Part shown: positions 1-10,236 of the stretch, one piece after another | How positions within the stretch are numbered: the first letter of the stretch is position 1 | Layout: each line of letters opens with the position of its first letter | NCBI GenBank assembly: GCA_026419775.2 | Contig: JAOPGA020001034.1 | Span: 1-64,000 of the forward strand | DNA from: Acrasis kona | Taxonomy: Eukaryota; Heterolobosea; Eutetramitea; Acrasida; Acrasidae | DNA: 64,000 nt | Direction: 5' to 3' | Position numbers and translations under genes: made by a program | Notes under the pieces: model-generated | What the model saw: only the letters and a program-made list of their open reading frames with translations | What the model was told of the DNA's origin: nothing | Databases searched by the model: none

Positions 1-530
1 ACCCATATTCATCAATAGTGTTGTCAAAGCCAAACTTCCATAACGTAATTCATGTATTCAAGTTTGCTAGGGAATGGGGTCCTCCTGTGCTATATTGGTG
101 TAGAGTATTTGAACATAAACACAAAGTATTCCGTCACCATGTACAGGCTGGTAATCACAAAAATGATGAAATATGGGCAGCATCAAGAGAGAACTTTATG
201 CAATCAATGCGATGGATTTATGGGCTCCAGCAATCTCGCACCGAAAGGAATTACAAGAGGATGAAACCAGGAACCAAAATTATATATTTGAATTTGGACG
301 AGAACAAGAGGGAGTTTGGTTATGGTGCTATCAACAATGTCAAGAATGGAGAGATTGATATTACTCCCCTACAATTTACACAATTTGGAAAGTACCACAA
401 CTCTCCACTTTACAGCTCTCATATATCTGGTCCATCCATCAAGATAAAGCTTGAGCATTATGTTGGTAGATTAACCTTAACAGATGGATTTGTCAACACA
501 TTTGTAACCTTGAATATAATAAAAAAGTGA
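1..530 (+). CDS. Hypothetical protein, 5' end cut by the window edge
   Basis: An open frame (phase beginning at base 3) runs from the window edge to a TGA ending at 530, giving at least 176 residues with no in-frame ATG early on, so the start lies outside the window or in an upstream exon. An AG at 17-18 preceded by a T/A-rich run could be a splice acceptor. The visible protein is rich in aromatic, basic and His residues (for example WGPPVLYW and EIWAASRENF). It has no membrane segment and no motif I recognise. It could be the tail of a larger enzyme. That it is coding is moderately likely, since the frame is long and the composition is protein-like; its function is unknown. Confidence 0.5.
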   Translation, partial: PYSSIVLSKPNFHNVIHVFKFAREWGPPVLYWCRVFEHKHKVFRHHVQAGNHKNDEIWAASRENFMQSMRWIYGLQQSRTERNYKRMKPGTKIIYLNLDENKREFGYGAINNVKNGEIDITPLQFTQFGKYHNSPLYSSHISGPSIKIKLEHYVGRLTLTDGFVNTFVTLNIIKK

Positions 531-828
531 ATCGATTTATCAATAGAAGTGTGTTTGTTTTGATGCCGAAAAACCCTTGAAAATATAGGTAACGAACGGT
601 TAAGCGACCAATACTTACCATTATTGAGAGGAATGGTAACGCAAAGTCTGGTGACAGAATGGTCGGTTTATGACCATTTCTTACCTTTTGTAACCACAAG
701 CATTCTCACAAGTTAGAATTAATTTTCAATGAACAAAACAAGATTCAAAGGAATTGTTTACTCAGTTGACAAAGACGGATCTTTATTTAGTCAGACTTTC
801 AAAAAAGGATATAAACTAAGTTACTCAA
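531..828. other. Intergenic region, no gene seen
   Basis: AT-rich spacer between the truncated first gene and the dienelactone hydrolase-like gene. The reading frames in it are short and lack protein-like composition. It presumably holds the 3' end of the first gene and the promoter of the next. I see no RNA gene or repeat. Confidence 0.4.
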
Positions 829-1557
829 ATGGACCAGTGTTGTGCGAAGGGGAGTCTTCATACTGGTAGCCCAGTTGGTAAGGTTGTTGAATTATTCTCT
901 GTCCTAACTTACGTAACGAAATCAAACGGCCCAACGAAGCACGCTATTTTATTACTCTCCGATGCAATAGGACACACTTTTATTAATGCACAATTAGCAG
1001 CAGACACTTTTGCCGAATTAGGGAATGTTGACGTTTTCATTCCAGACATCGTTAATGGTGAGGGAATTCCAGTTTCTTACCTGAGTGGCGAAAAGTATGA
1101 CGTTGCAGCTTGGGTGTCCAGGCACCCAAAAGAAACTTGCCGTCACATCATCTTTGACGCTGCAAGATCACTAAAGAGCGACATGGGGTATGAAAAAATT
1201 GGTGTCGTTGGGTACTGCTTCGGAGGTTGGGGAACACTAGAGTTAGGAGCATCAGATTTAGTTAATGCTGTTGCTGTTGCTCATCCCTCTCTATTAAACT
1301 TCCCAGCCGACGTTGAGAACCTTAAACAACCAGCCTTGTTTTTATGTGCTGAAGTAGATCAACAATTTCCACTGGATAAAGTGGAGAGATCTAAACAAAT
1401 TACCTCCGAGAAGGCACTTGATAACAAATTTGTATTTTACCCAGGAACAGAGCATGGCTTTGCTATGAGGTTTAACATGAAATCTCCAGTAGTTGTAAAG
1501 GCAGCTGAAGATGCCAAGGATCAAGTGATTGATTGGTTCTATAAACATTTTAAATAA
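829..1557 (+). CDS. Dienelactone hydrolase family protein
   Basis: Single-exon 242-aa alpha/beta hydrolase of the dienelactone hydrolase (DLH/AIM2-like) family. The opening MDQCCAKGSLHTGSPVGKV is the N-terminus typical of eukaryotic members (family knowledge). The catalytic triad is readable: nucleophile Cys130 in GYCFGG, Asp177 in AEVDQQF and His209 in GTEHGF. Length is normal for the family (about 240 aa), and there is no signal peptide, so it is probably cytosolic. Family members hydrolyse dienelactone or related esters and thioesters; the true substrate in protists is unknown. The start is the ATG at 829. The TAA stop at 1555-1557 lies inside an AATAAA hexamer (1553-1558), implying a very short 3' UTR. 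The gene is convergent with the SMCHD1-like gene downstream. Confidence 0.93.
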   Translation: MDQCCAKGSLHTGSPVGKVVELFSVLTYVTKSNGPTKHAILLLSDAIGHTFINAQLAADTFAELGNVDVFIPDIVNGEGIPVSYLSGEKYDVAAWVSRHPKETCRHIIFDAARSLKSDMGYEKIGVVGYCFGGWGTLELGASDLVNAVAVAHPSLLNFPADVENLKQPALFLCAEVDQQFPLDKVERSKQITSEKALDNKFVFYPGTEHGFAMRFNMKSPVVVKAAEDAKDQVIDWFYKHFK

Positions 1558-1747
1558 ATTGTTGATAATTTTGACAAACTAATTCTTTATTTTCTCGAGA
1601 ATGTTGTGAGTAAGATTAGGTAATCTCCTTTTCAACAGCTTTAACAACTTGAATATTCTCGAAAAAATAGCTCAAGGTGACGATAAGGTAAACTTTAATC
1701 ACTTGAACAAGAATAAATTCTCTCTTTAATTTTTACAAAGCCCTACT

Positions 1748-4700
1748 TTATTTATTACGTGACGATTGACTTTTACTCCTCTTCTTTGGAGGCGTTATGC
1801 TCTTCTTTCTCTTCTTTTTTGGTTTCGGACTCTCCTCCTGCTCCTCCTCTTGCTCCTCCTCTTCATCAGCAAAAATAGGAGAAGCAGATCTCCTCCTCTT
1901 TTGTGAAGAAGAAGGAGTCGACGACAAATCTTGACTTTGTTCATCAAACAACGTGGAAGATTGAGAGGAAGCCGATCTCCTCCTCTTTCTCGAACTCGTT
2001 TCTTCTTCCATTCTTTGATTCTCCTCTTCATCATCGTCTTCTTCTTCTTCATGACGTGATTGATTCGATTTATGAATGGACATGTCGTGTAACAATCCCT
2101 TGATGTTATTTTTGAATTGATCCAATTCCATTTCCAATTTTGTAATCTTTTCGGATTCGGTTCGAATGCGTTGCTCTATTTTTTGGTTATCCACTTGATA
2201 CTTTTGATGACAATCGTCTCGATCTTTGACCAAGTTCATAATCCTTGTCAAACGCTCCACATTTGTTTTCAATTTGACAAATTCTCTTTTTAATTGGAGA
2301 GGCATGGCACCGAATCTCATTTCGGATTCCCTTTTCGCACCGCCATAAATCACGCCGTTGCTCTCCAATCGCTCTCCAGCAATGGTCACCATCATGTGAC
2401 AATTCAATTTTGCATTCAATCTCGATCTTCGATATTGCAATGCATTTTCGTGAGTATCGAATACCATGGTCGGACCCAACAATTGATATAAACTTCTCCT
2501 CCAGATTGGTAAAATCTCATCGCGAGTCACGTCGATCAAATTACATGCGTGTCCCAAAAATCCCTTCTCGTTACCAACGACCGCCTCTCCATCTGGAAAT
2601 TTCAACAATCCTGATTCGGGATCGAATTTTAATTTATCGCTGAAATTGTCCATTGGAAGTAATGGAATGGAAGGATAGCTATTGGGACCGTGTAGTCCCT
2701 TTAGTTCTTGTCTGATGGTCGTAGCGGTGGATTGATCCCTACATAGAACCGTCTGCATGCCCTGAGGACCCATCGCTGCGCAAACGGCTCTATCGACGTC
2801 ATCGTTGGGTGCGTAACCTAATGCACCTACGATTCCAATGATGCCGCCCGCTGGTCCTTGTCTATCGATCGATTTATTAACGTATAGAATGGAAGTGTTC
2901 TTTTGATTCGGATTGTAATTCTTAAAGTGACTTTGATTCAATTTGGTTTTATCCGATTCCATCTCCTCCATCTTTTCCACCTTTTCGTTGATTTCCCTAA
3001 TCATTCTCTTGATGGAGTTGATGTCCGTGTATAATTGTAAATCTTGATTCAAATCATTACCCACCAGATTCTTGATTTCGAAATTTAAATTTTGAGTGAT
3101 TTGATCCAATTTTTTGGTCCATTCCGATTGCGAATCTTGTGCTTGCTTCATGTTGTTTTTGCAGGATGTGATTTGTTGATGTGTGATTTTCATCTTTTCT
3201 TGTAATTTCCTTTCTTGTTCTAATACTTTACTAGAATCACTAAACGAGAATTCTAATTTTTTATTCGAAATGGAGAACGCATGATGATCGTCATCTTGTT
3301 GGCGATAGGTCAATAATAATTGGTATTGACCGCATGGGGCATCGCTTCCATCCTTGATGCTTAATTGATCGAATTTTGCAATTCCATTCTTGACTCTTGC
3401 TTTACAATTACCCTCCAACAGTGGCACCTTTTGTTTTTTATTGTTCATGCTCTTCACCGTCGCTTCCAACGTTCCAGAGTTTACATTTTTTGTAATGTTA
3501 CCAAATTTGTCCACAATGTGGAATTTCATATTGGTCCAGAAACTGCGTTGATCGATGTTGCCCTTGTTGGTAACGAACGGCACCACAAAATCTTTTTGCG
3601 ACAGGTCAACCGAGTGAGGTTCGCCAGGGGATACCAACACTTTGATACAAGTGGTCAATGGTTCCAGATCAGGTTCGTCCTCCCATGCATTAAATTGTTT
3701 TACGTAATCCAATTCGATCAGGTCAACTTTGAATTTGTAATGAATTAATCCTGATTTTAATAATTGATCATTTTGGTCCATGGGAAAGGTATAGATTAAA
3801 TCTTGATTGGGAACTGCTTCTTGGTAACTTCTTACCATATATGGGTTGGTCAACCCATTCACCAATGCATCATCAACATCTTGATCGTCATCGCCATCTT
3901 GTTTTTCTTCATTTATGACTGGCTGTACCTCCAATTGAACGCATCCGGGCGCTCTTGTGGGTTTACCGTCTTGACCCATAATCTTGACCCTGAACGAATC
4001 TAATTTGGTACCCGCTTCGCATTCAATTAACGTATCGTGGTCGCTCGGCACGTCCAACGATTCATTTTCGATGATTAACGATTGTGGATGCGAACTCGGT
4101 ATGATCGTCAACGTGACATTTGCATTTAAATTAGGCACCATCGCATTTTCAGATGCATTGGATTGCGTTGCGTTCAGTTGATCTACCGCCTCTGGTTCTT
4201 CTTGTTCCAACAAATCGCTCTCGAATCCAATTTCGAAACTAGTGTTCAAGTATTGAACGTCCCTCACTACGGCTAAAAAAGGCGGGATCAAGTATTTACC
4301 GTCGTTTCCGTCCAAATTGATTTCGCTGGTCGGTATCAAGTCGAGACCTTGACCAACGGTCATTCCAAAACTAAAACTTTGAGATGTGATCTTATTGCCG
4401 CTAATGTCATGTACGGTAATTGAAAATTCTGGGGTCAATGTAAAATTCATCAATGTGTATTTTGGACATGTGTCGCCATTAATGACCAAATGGTCCACTT
4501 TGCCCTCTGATAGCTCCACCGCTCCATATTCCACTCGAGTGATGACCTTGTTGCGATCTCGAACGCTAAGGCTTACTTTTTGTTTGCTCTTTCCCATTAA
4601 TTTAATGTTACGGAATCGAAGGCTTCCTAGCGTCCACTTGGTAGTGATTTCTTCCGCGTGTTCGAGCGTCGCCGAATCAGATTCACATGCAACGAACGGA

Positions 4701-7700
4701 TCGATTTGTGACAATGATGGATATAGTTCCAAATGTAATGCATTTTCTTTATCGAGTCGTATGCCGTGTACGTCGGTGATGTGTAGTGTGTATCCGAACG
4801 GTTGATCTACTTTTACAATGGACGGAAGTTGACTGGTGGAGAAACTGAATGGAGGACCAGGTACAGTAGTAATGTGTAATTGATACGAAATGCCGTGCTC
4901 TGAATTGGATAACGAATAACTACAAGTTTCGATTTTTTGATGGACCGTCAATGTTGGTAATTCGAATTCTCCATTTTCGTTGGTGGTGCTCATTTCTGGA
5001 TTGTCGTCGTCGTTGTGCCAACTCGTTGTTATTTTAATGTTGCTTATGGGTTGATCCGATTCATTGTAAAATTCTAAATTTAGATTAGAGATTTTGGAAC
5101 CCGCCACCGCTCTCAACTCTGCACTCTTATCATCGCTCGATAATATCTTGTAATCATTATTGCCCGATTGCTTTAATTTGGCCAATTTAAATTTCTTCAA
5201 ATTCGCATTTGCATTCGGCGGAGTCGATGACGAAGAAGGTTTCTTCTTCTTCTTTTCGGCATTAGCCGTAGCGATAGTACTGGCGTCCTTTTTCTTCTTT
5301 GGTGTCTTTTGTCGTTCCTCATCATCGTCTTCGACACCAGTGACCCATACTTTACAACTCGTTTTGATGTTTGGAAAAGAAGATAAATAAAAATACAACT
5401 CCACTTGTTTTGTTTCTCCGGGTGGCAAATCTTTGATTTGTAGGGTGGCCTCGTGTTGATCGAACCGAAACACTCCTTGTTCTGGTTTCATTTCTGCGCT
5501 CACGCATCCATCGTCCATTAAATCGTTACTTGTAGCCTTACAGATTAATAATTTTTCTCGACTCGCGCTTGGATCGTGTAACATTTCGTCTCCGTGGTCA
5601 TCCAACACTCGTAATTGGATACACGGTAAGATTCCATCTAGTAATCCTATTGGACTCGATTCGTCGTTACTGTGTGGGTCGATTAAATCTTTTTGAGTTT
5701 TTGATGTAAATTCTAAAATGCGTGGTTGTGAAGATTTAAGAGCGGAGGTCGCGGTGGTATCGACGTGTATGGCGTGGATGAGTGCTGGGTTCATTGCTGA
5801 TATGGAAATGTAGGGATCGGATTGGGATTGATCATAACTTGTAATTTTCAAATTTGAAATTTGTAAAATTTGAAGAGATTTGTTACTAACGTTGATTTTT
5901 TGTAATTGAAATTGATGATTTGGTTCCAATATGCATCCCTCTGATTCTATGGATATGGTCGTTAATTCTTCAATGTCGATCATGTTATCGAAGCGATCAA
6001 CGATTGTAAATTTGAAATTGAATCCATTCTCATCGCCATCATCCGATTGAAAATTAACATTAGATTCAACAAATTCCACCTTGTCCTTTTTGATTTCGAT
6101 TCGTTTGAGAGCAACTGGAGGTCCAGGAGTAACAACTAATTTGTGAATTTTAGATTTGACATTTGGTAAATCTAAACATGTCATTTCGAAACAAAACGTG
6201 CCAGATTTTGTAAACTCCTTCAAGACCTTATTCAGTACGAAGCAATGAACGCCCTCTTTGTGTGGTCTATCGCTCGTTATTTTAATAACTTCATCATCGT
6301 TTTCTGGTCCTTGTTCCTCTCTGTAAATTTGTAATTGGATGGAATGTGATTTTTTGATGATTTTGTGATCGCCACCATGTAATGCACAACTAATGTATTT
6401 GAATCCATAACCGACTTCTAATTCTTTGGGAGGTCTTCTTTGTGATCTGGTCAACCCGCTTCCTTGTGTATCGACTATATCAATGTGACTAGGTTGTTTA
6501 TCTTTTAGTTTTGAAATTTCCTTTTTGAATTCAGCACTCGTTAGTATTTTTACAATTTTATCCAACGGATAACTCTTATCTTCTTCTTCCTCGTCTTCTT
6601 CTTCATCTTGGTCTTGTCGATCTTGATTTGACTGCATCTGAGATGATGTTGAATTTTGTGATTTTGAATTAAATTGATCGGATGGACCGGATGGATCCCA
6701 ATGTTGAACAGTAATCCAAGCCAAGTAACTCTCGCAAAACATTTCTCTAATCATGCCTACTCTTCTTGGTTGTGTTTTTAATAATACTTTTTGTCCGATG
6801 GTGTATTCTTGGTTTCCGTGTCTAATTTTATTGTAAAATGTTCTGGCGCCCTTACTTTTTTTGGTCTTGTCATAATCAATGTCATCAAAAACAATTTCTT
6901 GATCATGTTTTCGATGACAATCTTCGATCCATTGTTTATATTTTTGTGCCAATGTGCGATCTTCGTAACTCATCAGTTCGTTTCGTAATGGAGAGTTGAC
7001 CAGATGTAACTTGTTGAAGGAAACTTCAAAGTTTGAATCTAAAAATAGCATTCCCTTGATTCGTCGGTAACAATGGTCTGGCACTTGACTTTTGTTCGCT
7101 CGTTTGCTTACTTCTCTGTGCATGAAAGGTAAATCTCGAATTTTTTCTTTTCCTAATAATCTTCCATTCCAAAAACATTCTAGACCTGGATCGCGTTCGT
7201 TGAGCGGAACGTTGGAAACGTTTTGTTCTTTATCGTTATCGATTCTTCCTCTGTGATAGTATCCATCGTAGACACCATCTGGAATGGGTAATGTTTCTTG
7301 ACCGTCCCTGAAAGGAAAGTAATAGATGGTTCCCTTTACTTTGGAATGTATTTTGTTTTTACGTGCTTGAACGGAAACTTGTGAGGAACCCGCATCCATG
7401 CTTGATTGTGTTTGTGTCGGTTCTGCTACCAAGTTTCGAACGATGGCAGATAATTTCATTTCAAAGTGGAACGGATCGTATCCGTTGTGGATGTATTGTG
7501 TTTCAATGTCATTTTCGGAGTGTTTGATTAACGACCTTCCATCAATTAAAATGTCAATCCTTTCGTCGTCCTGTTGTTCGTCTTGTTCGGGTCTATCGAG
7601 TTCTTCGTCGCTGTCTTCAATTTCAGGTGAGCTCTCAACCTTTACTTTGTTTCCCTTCTCTCCGAAAATGTAATAATGGTACAAGTGGGATAATTCTCTT

Positions 7701-8662
7701 CGTACGTGACAAGCGTCGTACCTGGTAATGTATAATTCATTTACATTGGTTATGGTTATGCAAGTAAAATGTTCGCCCCAAGCAACTTCGCTCTGATCTA
7801 TACTTCTTGTTTTTGTGGTTGTGGTCCATTTTCCATCATTACTTGTATGTACTCCTCCTTTTTGTGCAAAATCTTGTTCCAAACGAGTTCTTGATAATGT
7901 TACCTCGTTGACTAATCTTGACTCTTTTACTTTACTTACAATTTTTACATCATCACCCAGATTGAAAATGGCCTTCTTGCTACCCACTCCGTATCTTGAA
8001 AAGTCGCTGGTGATGTATCGTTCGCTTTTTGCTGCTTTTTGTGTGTGTTGGTTGGAGGTTGTTGGAGGTTGCGAAATACCCATGGTGGCCCAACTTATAA
8101 GACCTGTATGGTTCATTCCTCGTCCATTATCCCATATTGTAAGTTTTGAAACTTCGTTGTTAGATTCGGGCTGCATGCGAATGTCTATTGTTCGCTTTAA
8201 TCCAGTACCGAAGGTATTTTGGATTGAATTGTCAATCAACTCTGCGAGTGCAGTTATAAAGTCGTACTCGTCTCCACCGTGTATAAGAATGTTCGCGTGT
8301 GGTGTAATGTCCACCTTCATTTCTAAAGCAACATTGTTGGGCTCTTCGTTGTGAAGATTTGTGATGAGAATGAGTGCGCTCGATCTACTGTTTATAAACT
8401 CTTCGAAGAGATCGTCCGTCAAGTCTTGGTCATCAGTATTTCTAATGCTTGATATATTCTTCTGCTTTATTTTGAATGTCGTTGAAATTGACGATTTGAG
8501 CTCCTCTAAGTTGTCGCACCGAGCAACATTCTTCTGTTCACCCGTGTGTGCATCGATAACTAAAATAGCGTCTGATTGTTTAGAGCCATCATTTGTTTTT
8601 CTCTTCTTTTGGCTTGGCTGTGACGATGAGGCCTCCTTCTGCCTCTTTTTTTGTGTGGACAT
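1748..8662 (-). CDS. SMCHD1/GMI1-like protein: ubiquitin-like fold, GHKL ATPase, Ig-like region, SMC hinge
   Basis: Intronless 2304-aa protein. Residues about 32-103 look ubiquitin-like. A GHKL (Bergerat) ATPase follows, with ELIDNS (141-146, Mg/ATP-binding Asn), DNGRGM (178-183) and SRYGVGSKKA (222-231). A very long central part (about 750-1790) reads as beta-strand-rich, Ig-like repeats. A coiled coil at about 1805-1915 precedes an SMC flexible hinge (about 1930-2110) with GPAGGIIGIVGALGYA. A second coiled coil and an acidic, then Lys/Arg-rich tail ending PPKKRSKSQSSRNK close the protein. This domain order is that of animal SMCHD1 and plant GMI1/DMS11-type proteins, which act in chromatin silencing or DNA repair as non-canonical SMC proteins (established). 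A nuclear location is inferred from the basic tail. The TAA stop overlaps AATAAA. Assigning either orthologue name would need a tree. Confidence 0.9.
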   Translation of the reverse strand: MSTQKKRQKEASSSQPSQKKRKTNDGSKQSDAILVIDAHTGEQKNVARCDNLEELKSSISTTFKIKQKNISSIRNTDDQDLTDDLFEEFINSRSSALILITNLHNEEPNNVALEMKVDITPHANILIHGGDEYDFITALAELIDNSIQNTFGTGLKRTIDIRMQPESNNEVSKLTIWDNGRGMNHTGLISWATMGISQPPTTSNQHTQKAAKSERYITSDFSRYGVGSKKAIFNLGDDVKIVSKVKESRLVNEVTLSRTRLEQDFAQKGGVHTSNDGKWTTTTKTRSIDQSEVAWGEHFTCITITNVNELYITRYDACHVRRELSHLYHYYIFGEKGNKVKVESSPEIEDSDEELDRPEQDEQQDDERIDILIDGRSLIKHSENDIETQYIHNGYDPFHFEMKLSAIVRNLVAEPTQTQSSMDAGSSQVSVQARKNKIHSKVKGTIYYFPFRDGQETLPIPDGVYDGYYHRGRIDNDKEQNVSNVPLNERDPGLECFWNGRLLGKEKIRDLPFMHREVSKRANKSQVPDHCYRRIKGMLFLDSNFEVSFNKLHLVNSPLRNELMSYEDRTLAQKYKQWIEDCHRKHDQEIVFDDIDYDKTKKSKGARTFYNKIRHGNQEYTIGQKVLLKTQPRRVGMIREMFCESYLAWITVQHWDPSGPSDQFNSKSQNSTSSQMQSNQDRQDQDEEEDEEEEDKSYPLDKIVKILTSAEFKKEISKLKDKQPSHIDIVDTQGSGLTRSQRRPPKELEVGYGFKYISCALHGGDHKIIKKSHSIQLQIYREEQGPENDDEVIKITSDRPHKEGVHCFVLNKVLKEFTKSGTFCFEMTCLDLPNVKSKIHKLVVTPGPPVALKRIEIKKDKVEFVESNVNFQSDDGDENGFNFKFTIVDRFDNMIDIEELTTISIESEGCILEPNHQFQLQKINVSNKSLQILQISNLKITSYDQSQSDPYISISAMNPALIHAIHVDTTATSALKSSQPRILEFTSKTQKDLIDPHSNDESSPIGLLDGILPCIQLRVLDDHGDEMLHDPSASREKLLICKATSNDLMDDGCVSAEMKPEQGVFRFDQHEATLQIKDLPPGETKQVELYFYLSSFPNIKTSCKVWVTGVEDDDEERQKTPKKKKDASTIATANAEKKKKKPSSSSTPPNANANLKKFKLAKLKQSGNNDYKILSSDDKSAELRAVAGSKISNLNLEFYNESDQPISNIKITTSWHNDDDNPEMSTTNENGEFELPTLTVHQKIETCSYSLSNSEHGISYQLHITTVPGPPFSFSTSQLPSIVKVDQPFGYTLHITDVHGIRLDKENALHLELYPSLSQIDPFVACESDSATLEHAEEITTKWTLGSLRFRNIKLMGKSKQKVSLSVRDRNKVITRVEYGAVELSEGKVDHLVINGDTCPKYTLMNFTLTPEFSITVHDISGNKITSQSFSFGMTVGQGLDLIPTSEINLDGNDGKYLIPPFLAVVRDVQYLNTSFEIGFESDLLEQEEPEAVDQLNATQSNASENAMVPNLNANVTLTIIPSSHPQSLIIENESLDVPSDHDTLIECEAGTKLDSFRVKIMGQDGKPTRAPGCVQLEVQPVINEEKQDGDDDQDVDDALVNGLTNPYMVRSYQEAVPNQDLIYTFPMDQNDQLLKSGLIHYKFKVDLIELDYVKQFNAWEDEPDLEPLTTCIKVLVSPGEPHSVDLSQKDFVVPFVTNKGNIDQRSFWTNMKFHIVDKFGNITKNVNSGTLEATVKSMNNKKQKVPLLEGNCKARVKNGIAKFDQLSIKDGSDAPCGQYQLLLTYRQQDDDHHAFSISNKKLEFSFSDSSKVLEQERKLQEKMKITHQQITSCKNNMKQAQDSQSEWTKKLDQITQNLNFEIKNLVGNDLNQDLQLYTDINSIKRMIREINEKVEKMEEMESDKTKLNQSHFKNYNPNQKNTSILYVNKSIDRQGPAGGIIGIVGALGYAPNDDVDRAVCAAMGPQGMQTVLCRDQSTATTIRQELKGLHGPNSYPSIPLLPMDNFSDKLKFDPESGLLKFPDGEAVVGNEKGFLGHACNLIDVTRDEILPIWRRSLYQLLGPTMVFDTHENALQYRRSRLNAKLNCHMMVTIAGERLESNGVIYGGAKRESEMRFGAMPLQLKREFVKLKTNVERLTRIMNLVKDRDDCHQKYQVDNQKIEQRIRTESEKITKLEMELDQFKNNIKGLLHDMSIHKSNQSRHEEEEDDDEEENQRMEEETSSRKRRRSASSQSSTLFDEQSQDLSSTPSSSQKRRRSASPIFADEEEEQEEEQEESPKPKKKRKKSITPPKKRSKSQSSRNK

Positions 8663-8746
8663 GTGCGTTCAATGAATAGATGGAAAAATTGAAATTTGTT
8701 GTAATTACTTCAAATTGAACTAAACCCCTATCAACCAACCTCGGCT

Positions 8747-8767
8747 TAACAAGAACGGTTCTTGTTA
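8747..8767. promoter_or_regulatory. Perfect 10-bp-arm palindrome in a divergent promoter
   Basis: A 21-base inverted repeat with 10-bp arms (TAACAAGAAC and GTTCTTGTTA) around one central G. It lies in the 205-bp gap between the start codons of the SMCHD1-like gene (8662, minus) and the methyltransferase gene (8868, plus). By position it could be a dimeric transcription-factor site serving either or both genes. That role is inference; chance occurrence is unlikely but not excluded. Confidence 0.35.
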
Positions 8768-8867
8768 GAAGTGGAAAACATCTAGTGATACCTGTAGATG
8801 TAGAACTATTTATTAAACGTCAAATGTTACAAAAGATATTCTACTCAACCTCAAGGAAGAAGTGATC

Positions 8868-10034
8868 ATGATATTTCTTCTTTTGTTTATTGTTCTCGGT
8901 GTGGCTTCACATTTGAACCAAAAGTCGAACTCTATTCAAAATAGAAGATGCTTTGAAGAAATGGAGGTGCCAGTGTGCACCACAGTATATGAGGATTCAT
9001 GCTACGAATATAAATATGAGGTCATATGCGCTGATTACGACCTCTACAGATTCCATTATATGTTTCCAGTTCCTTACTGTGGTGTGCCTCCTTTCTTCGA
9101 ACCGCTTGTTCGCAACTTGACGTTCAATTTAATCGAAGTAGACACAACATCTACTTTCACAAGTAAAATATCCATTGTGGAAAGAGATACGATCCTGTAT
9201 AGCAACGTAACTCAACGATGGAGACAAATGGCGTTTGGTGATGTAGAAATTGAAGGAGGTGCAATACAAGGGAAAAGAATGCTGCAATCTCCAAGCAGTC
9301 AAATTTTTTCCAAAGGCAAGAGATTCACGTACTCAAACGTTATGATTGCTGCTTCCATAACAAACCTAAGAACTTCGAGGAAACAAGCAAACATCGAACC
9401 TAATCAAACCACATCAGTTTTAATCGGTGGTATGGGAGTTGGAGCCCTTCCCATATTCTTTCATGACTACTTTCCAGATTATAAAGTCGATGTCATTGAA
9501 ATTGATCCATCTGTAATACGAATGGCAGAAAAACATTTTGGATACAACGCCTCGAAATCTAGGCTTACGAAAACTCAAGACGTCAAACAGTTTTTAGAAG
9601 AGACAACAAACAAGTATGACATCATTATGATTGATGCTTTTAATGAAGACGGTGCCCCACCTGGACTTTTTGACCAACATTTTTCGGATGTGTTACATCA
9701 CAGGTTGCTAGATTCTGGCGTACTTGTTGTCAATACTTTTTTATAGTAAGTATATTTCGAAATGTTGTCACCACTCACATTGTGTCATAGTAAAAATGCA
9801 AATGAACCAACCGAAGTTTGGAATCTCTTCAGAAGTAACTGGTCAGAGGTTGATGTATTGTCTTCTCTGGAAAATTCAGGAAACAAGATTGTAGTGTGCC
9901 AGAAGAAGCATGTCGACACTAATTCGGTTTTGGACTCGGCCAGAGAGGTTGACAATGAACAAGTGGAGGACTATGGATTCAGTGCTTATAATATAATGTC
10001 ATATGGGCTCTCCAATGCTGAGATTTTTTTATAG
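8868..10034 (+). CDS. Secretory-pathway spermidine synthase-like class I methyltransferase
   Basis: Two exons, 8868-9745 and 9791-10034, with a 45-nt GTAAGT...AG intron that restores one frame (373 aa). The ATG at 8868 is used; the codon two positions earlier is GTG. Residues 1-20 are a signal peptide or anchor (MIFLLLFIVLGVAS). A Cys-rich stretch follows (about six Cys by residue 65), with NxT/S sequons, so the protein probably enters the ER. Residues about 175-290 carry a Rossmann methyltransferase core: VLIGGMGVGALP (motif I), VDVIEIDPSV (acidic loop), YDIIMIDAFNEDG and LLDSGVLVVNTF. The pattern resembles the spermidine synthase/METTL13 C-terminal superfamily. Whether it transfers methyl or aminopropyl groups cannot be told. 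The stop is TAG, with AATAAA about 12 nt downstream. Confidence 0.8.
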
Positions 10035-10236
10035 ATATGTAATAAATAAATTCCTTTAAACTAACCGTGCTAATCTATTTCAACGTTCCTCCAAGTTAAC
10101 CAACTACTTTGATAGCGGTGCCCATTGATTATATTATTACGAAGTCTAAATAATTCTTCTATCCACCGGTAGTATTGTGAGAAGAATTGGATTACTCTTG
10201 TGGTAATCGTAACACTGGTAAAGTTTGCCTTTACAA

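Noticed and set aside
5160-5390. Plus-strand frames inside the SMCHD1-like gene (for example 76 codons at 5160)
   Set aside because: Shadows of poly-Lys/Glu coding on the minus strand.
9762-10034. Separate small gene after the methyltransferase
   Set aside because: Removing the 45-nt GTAAGT...AG intron joins it in frame as exon 2 of the methyltransferase.
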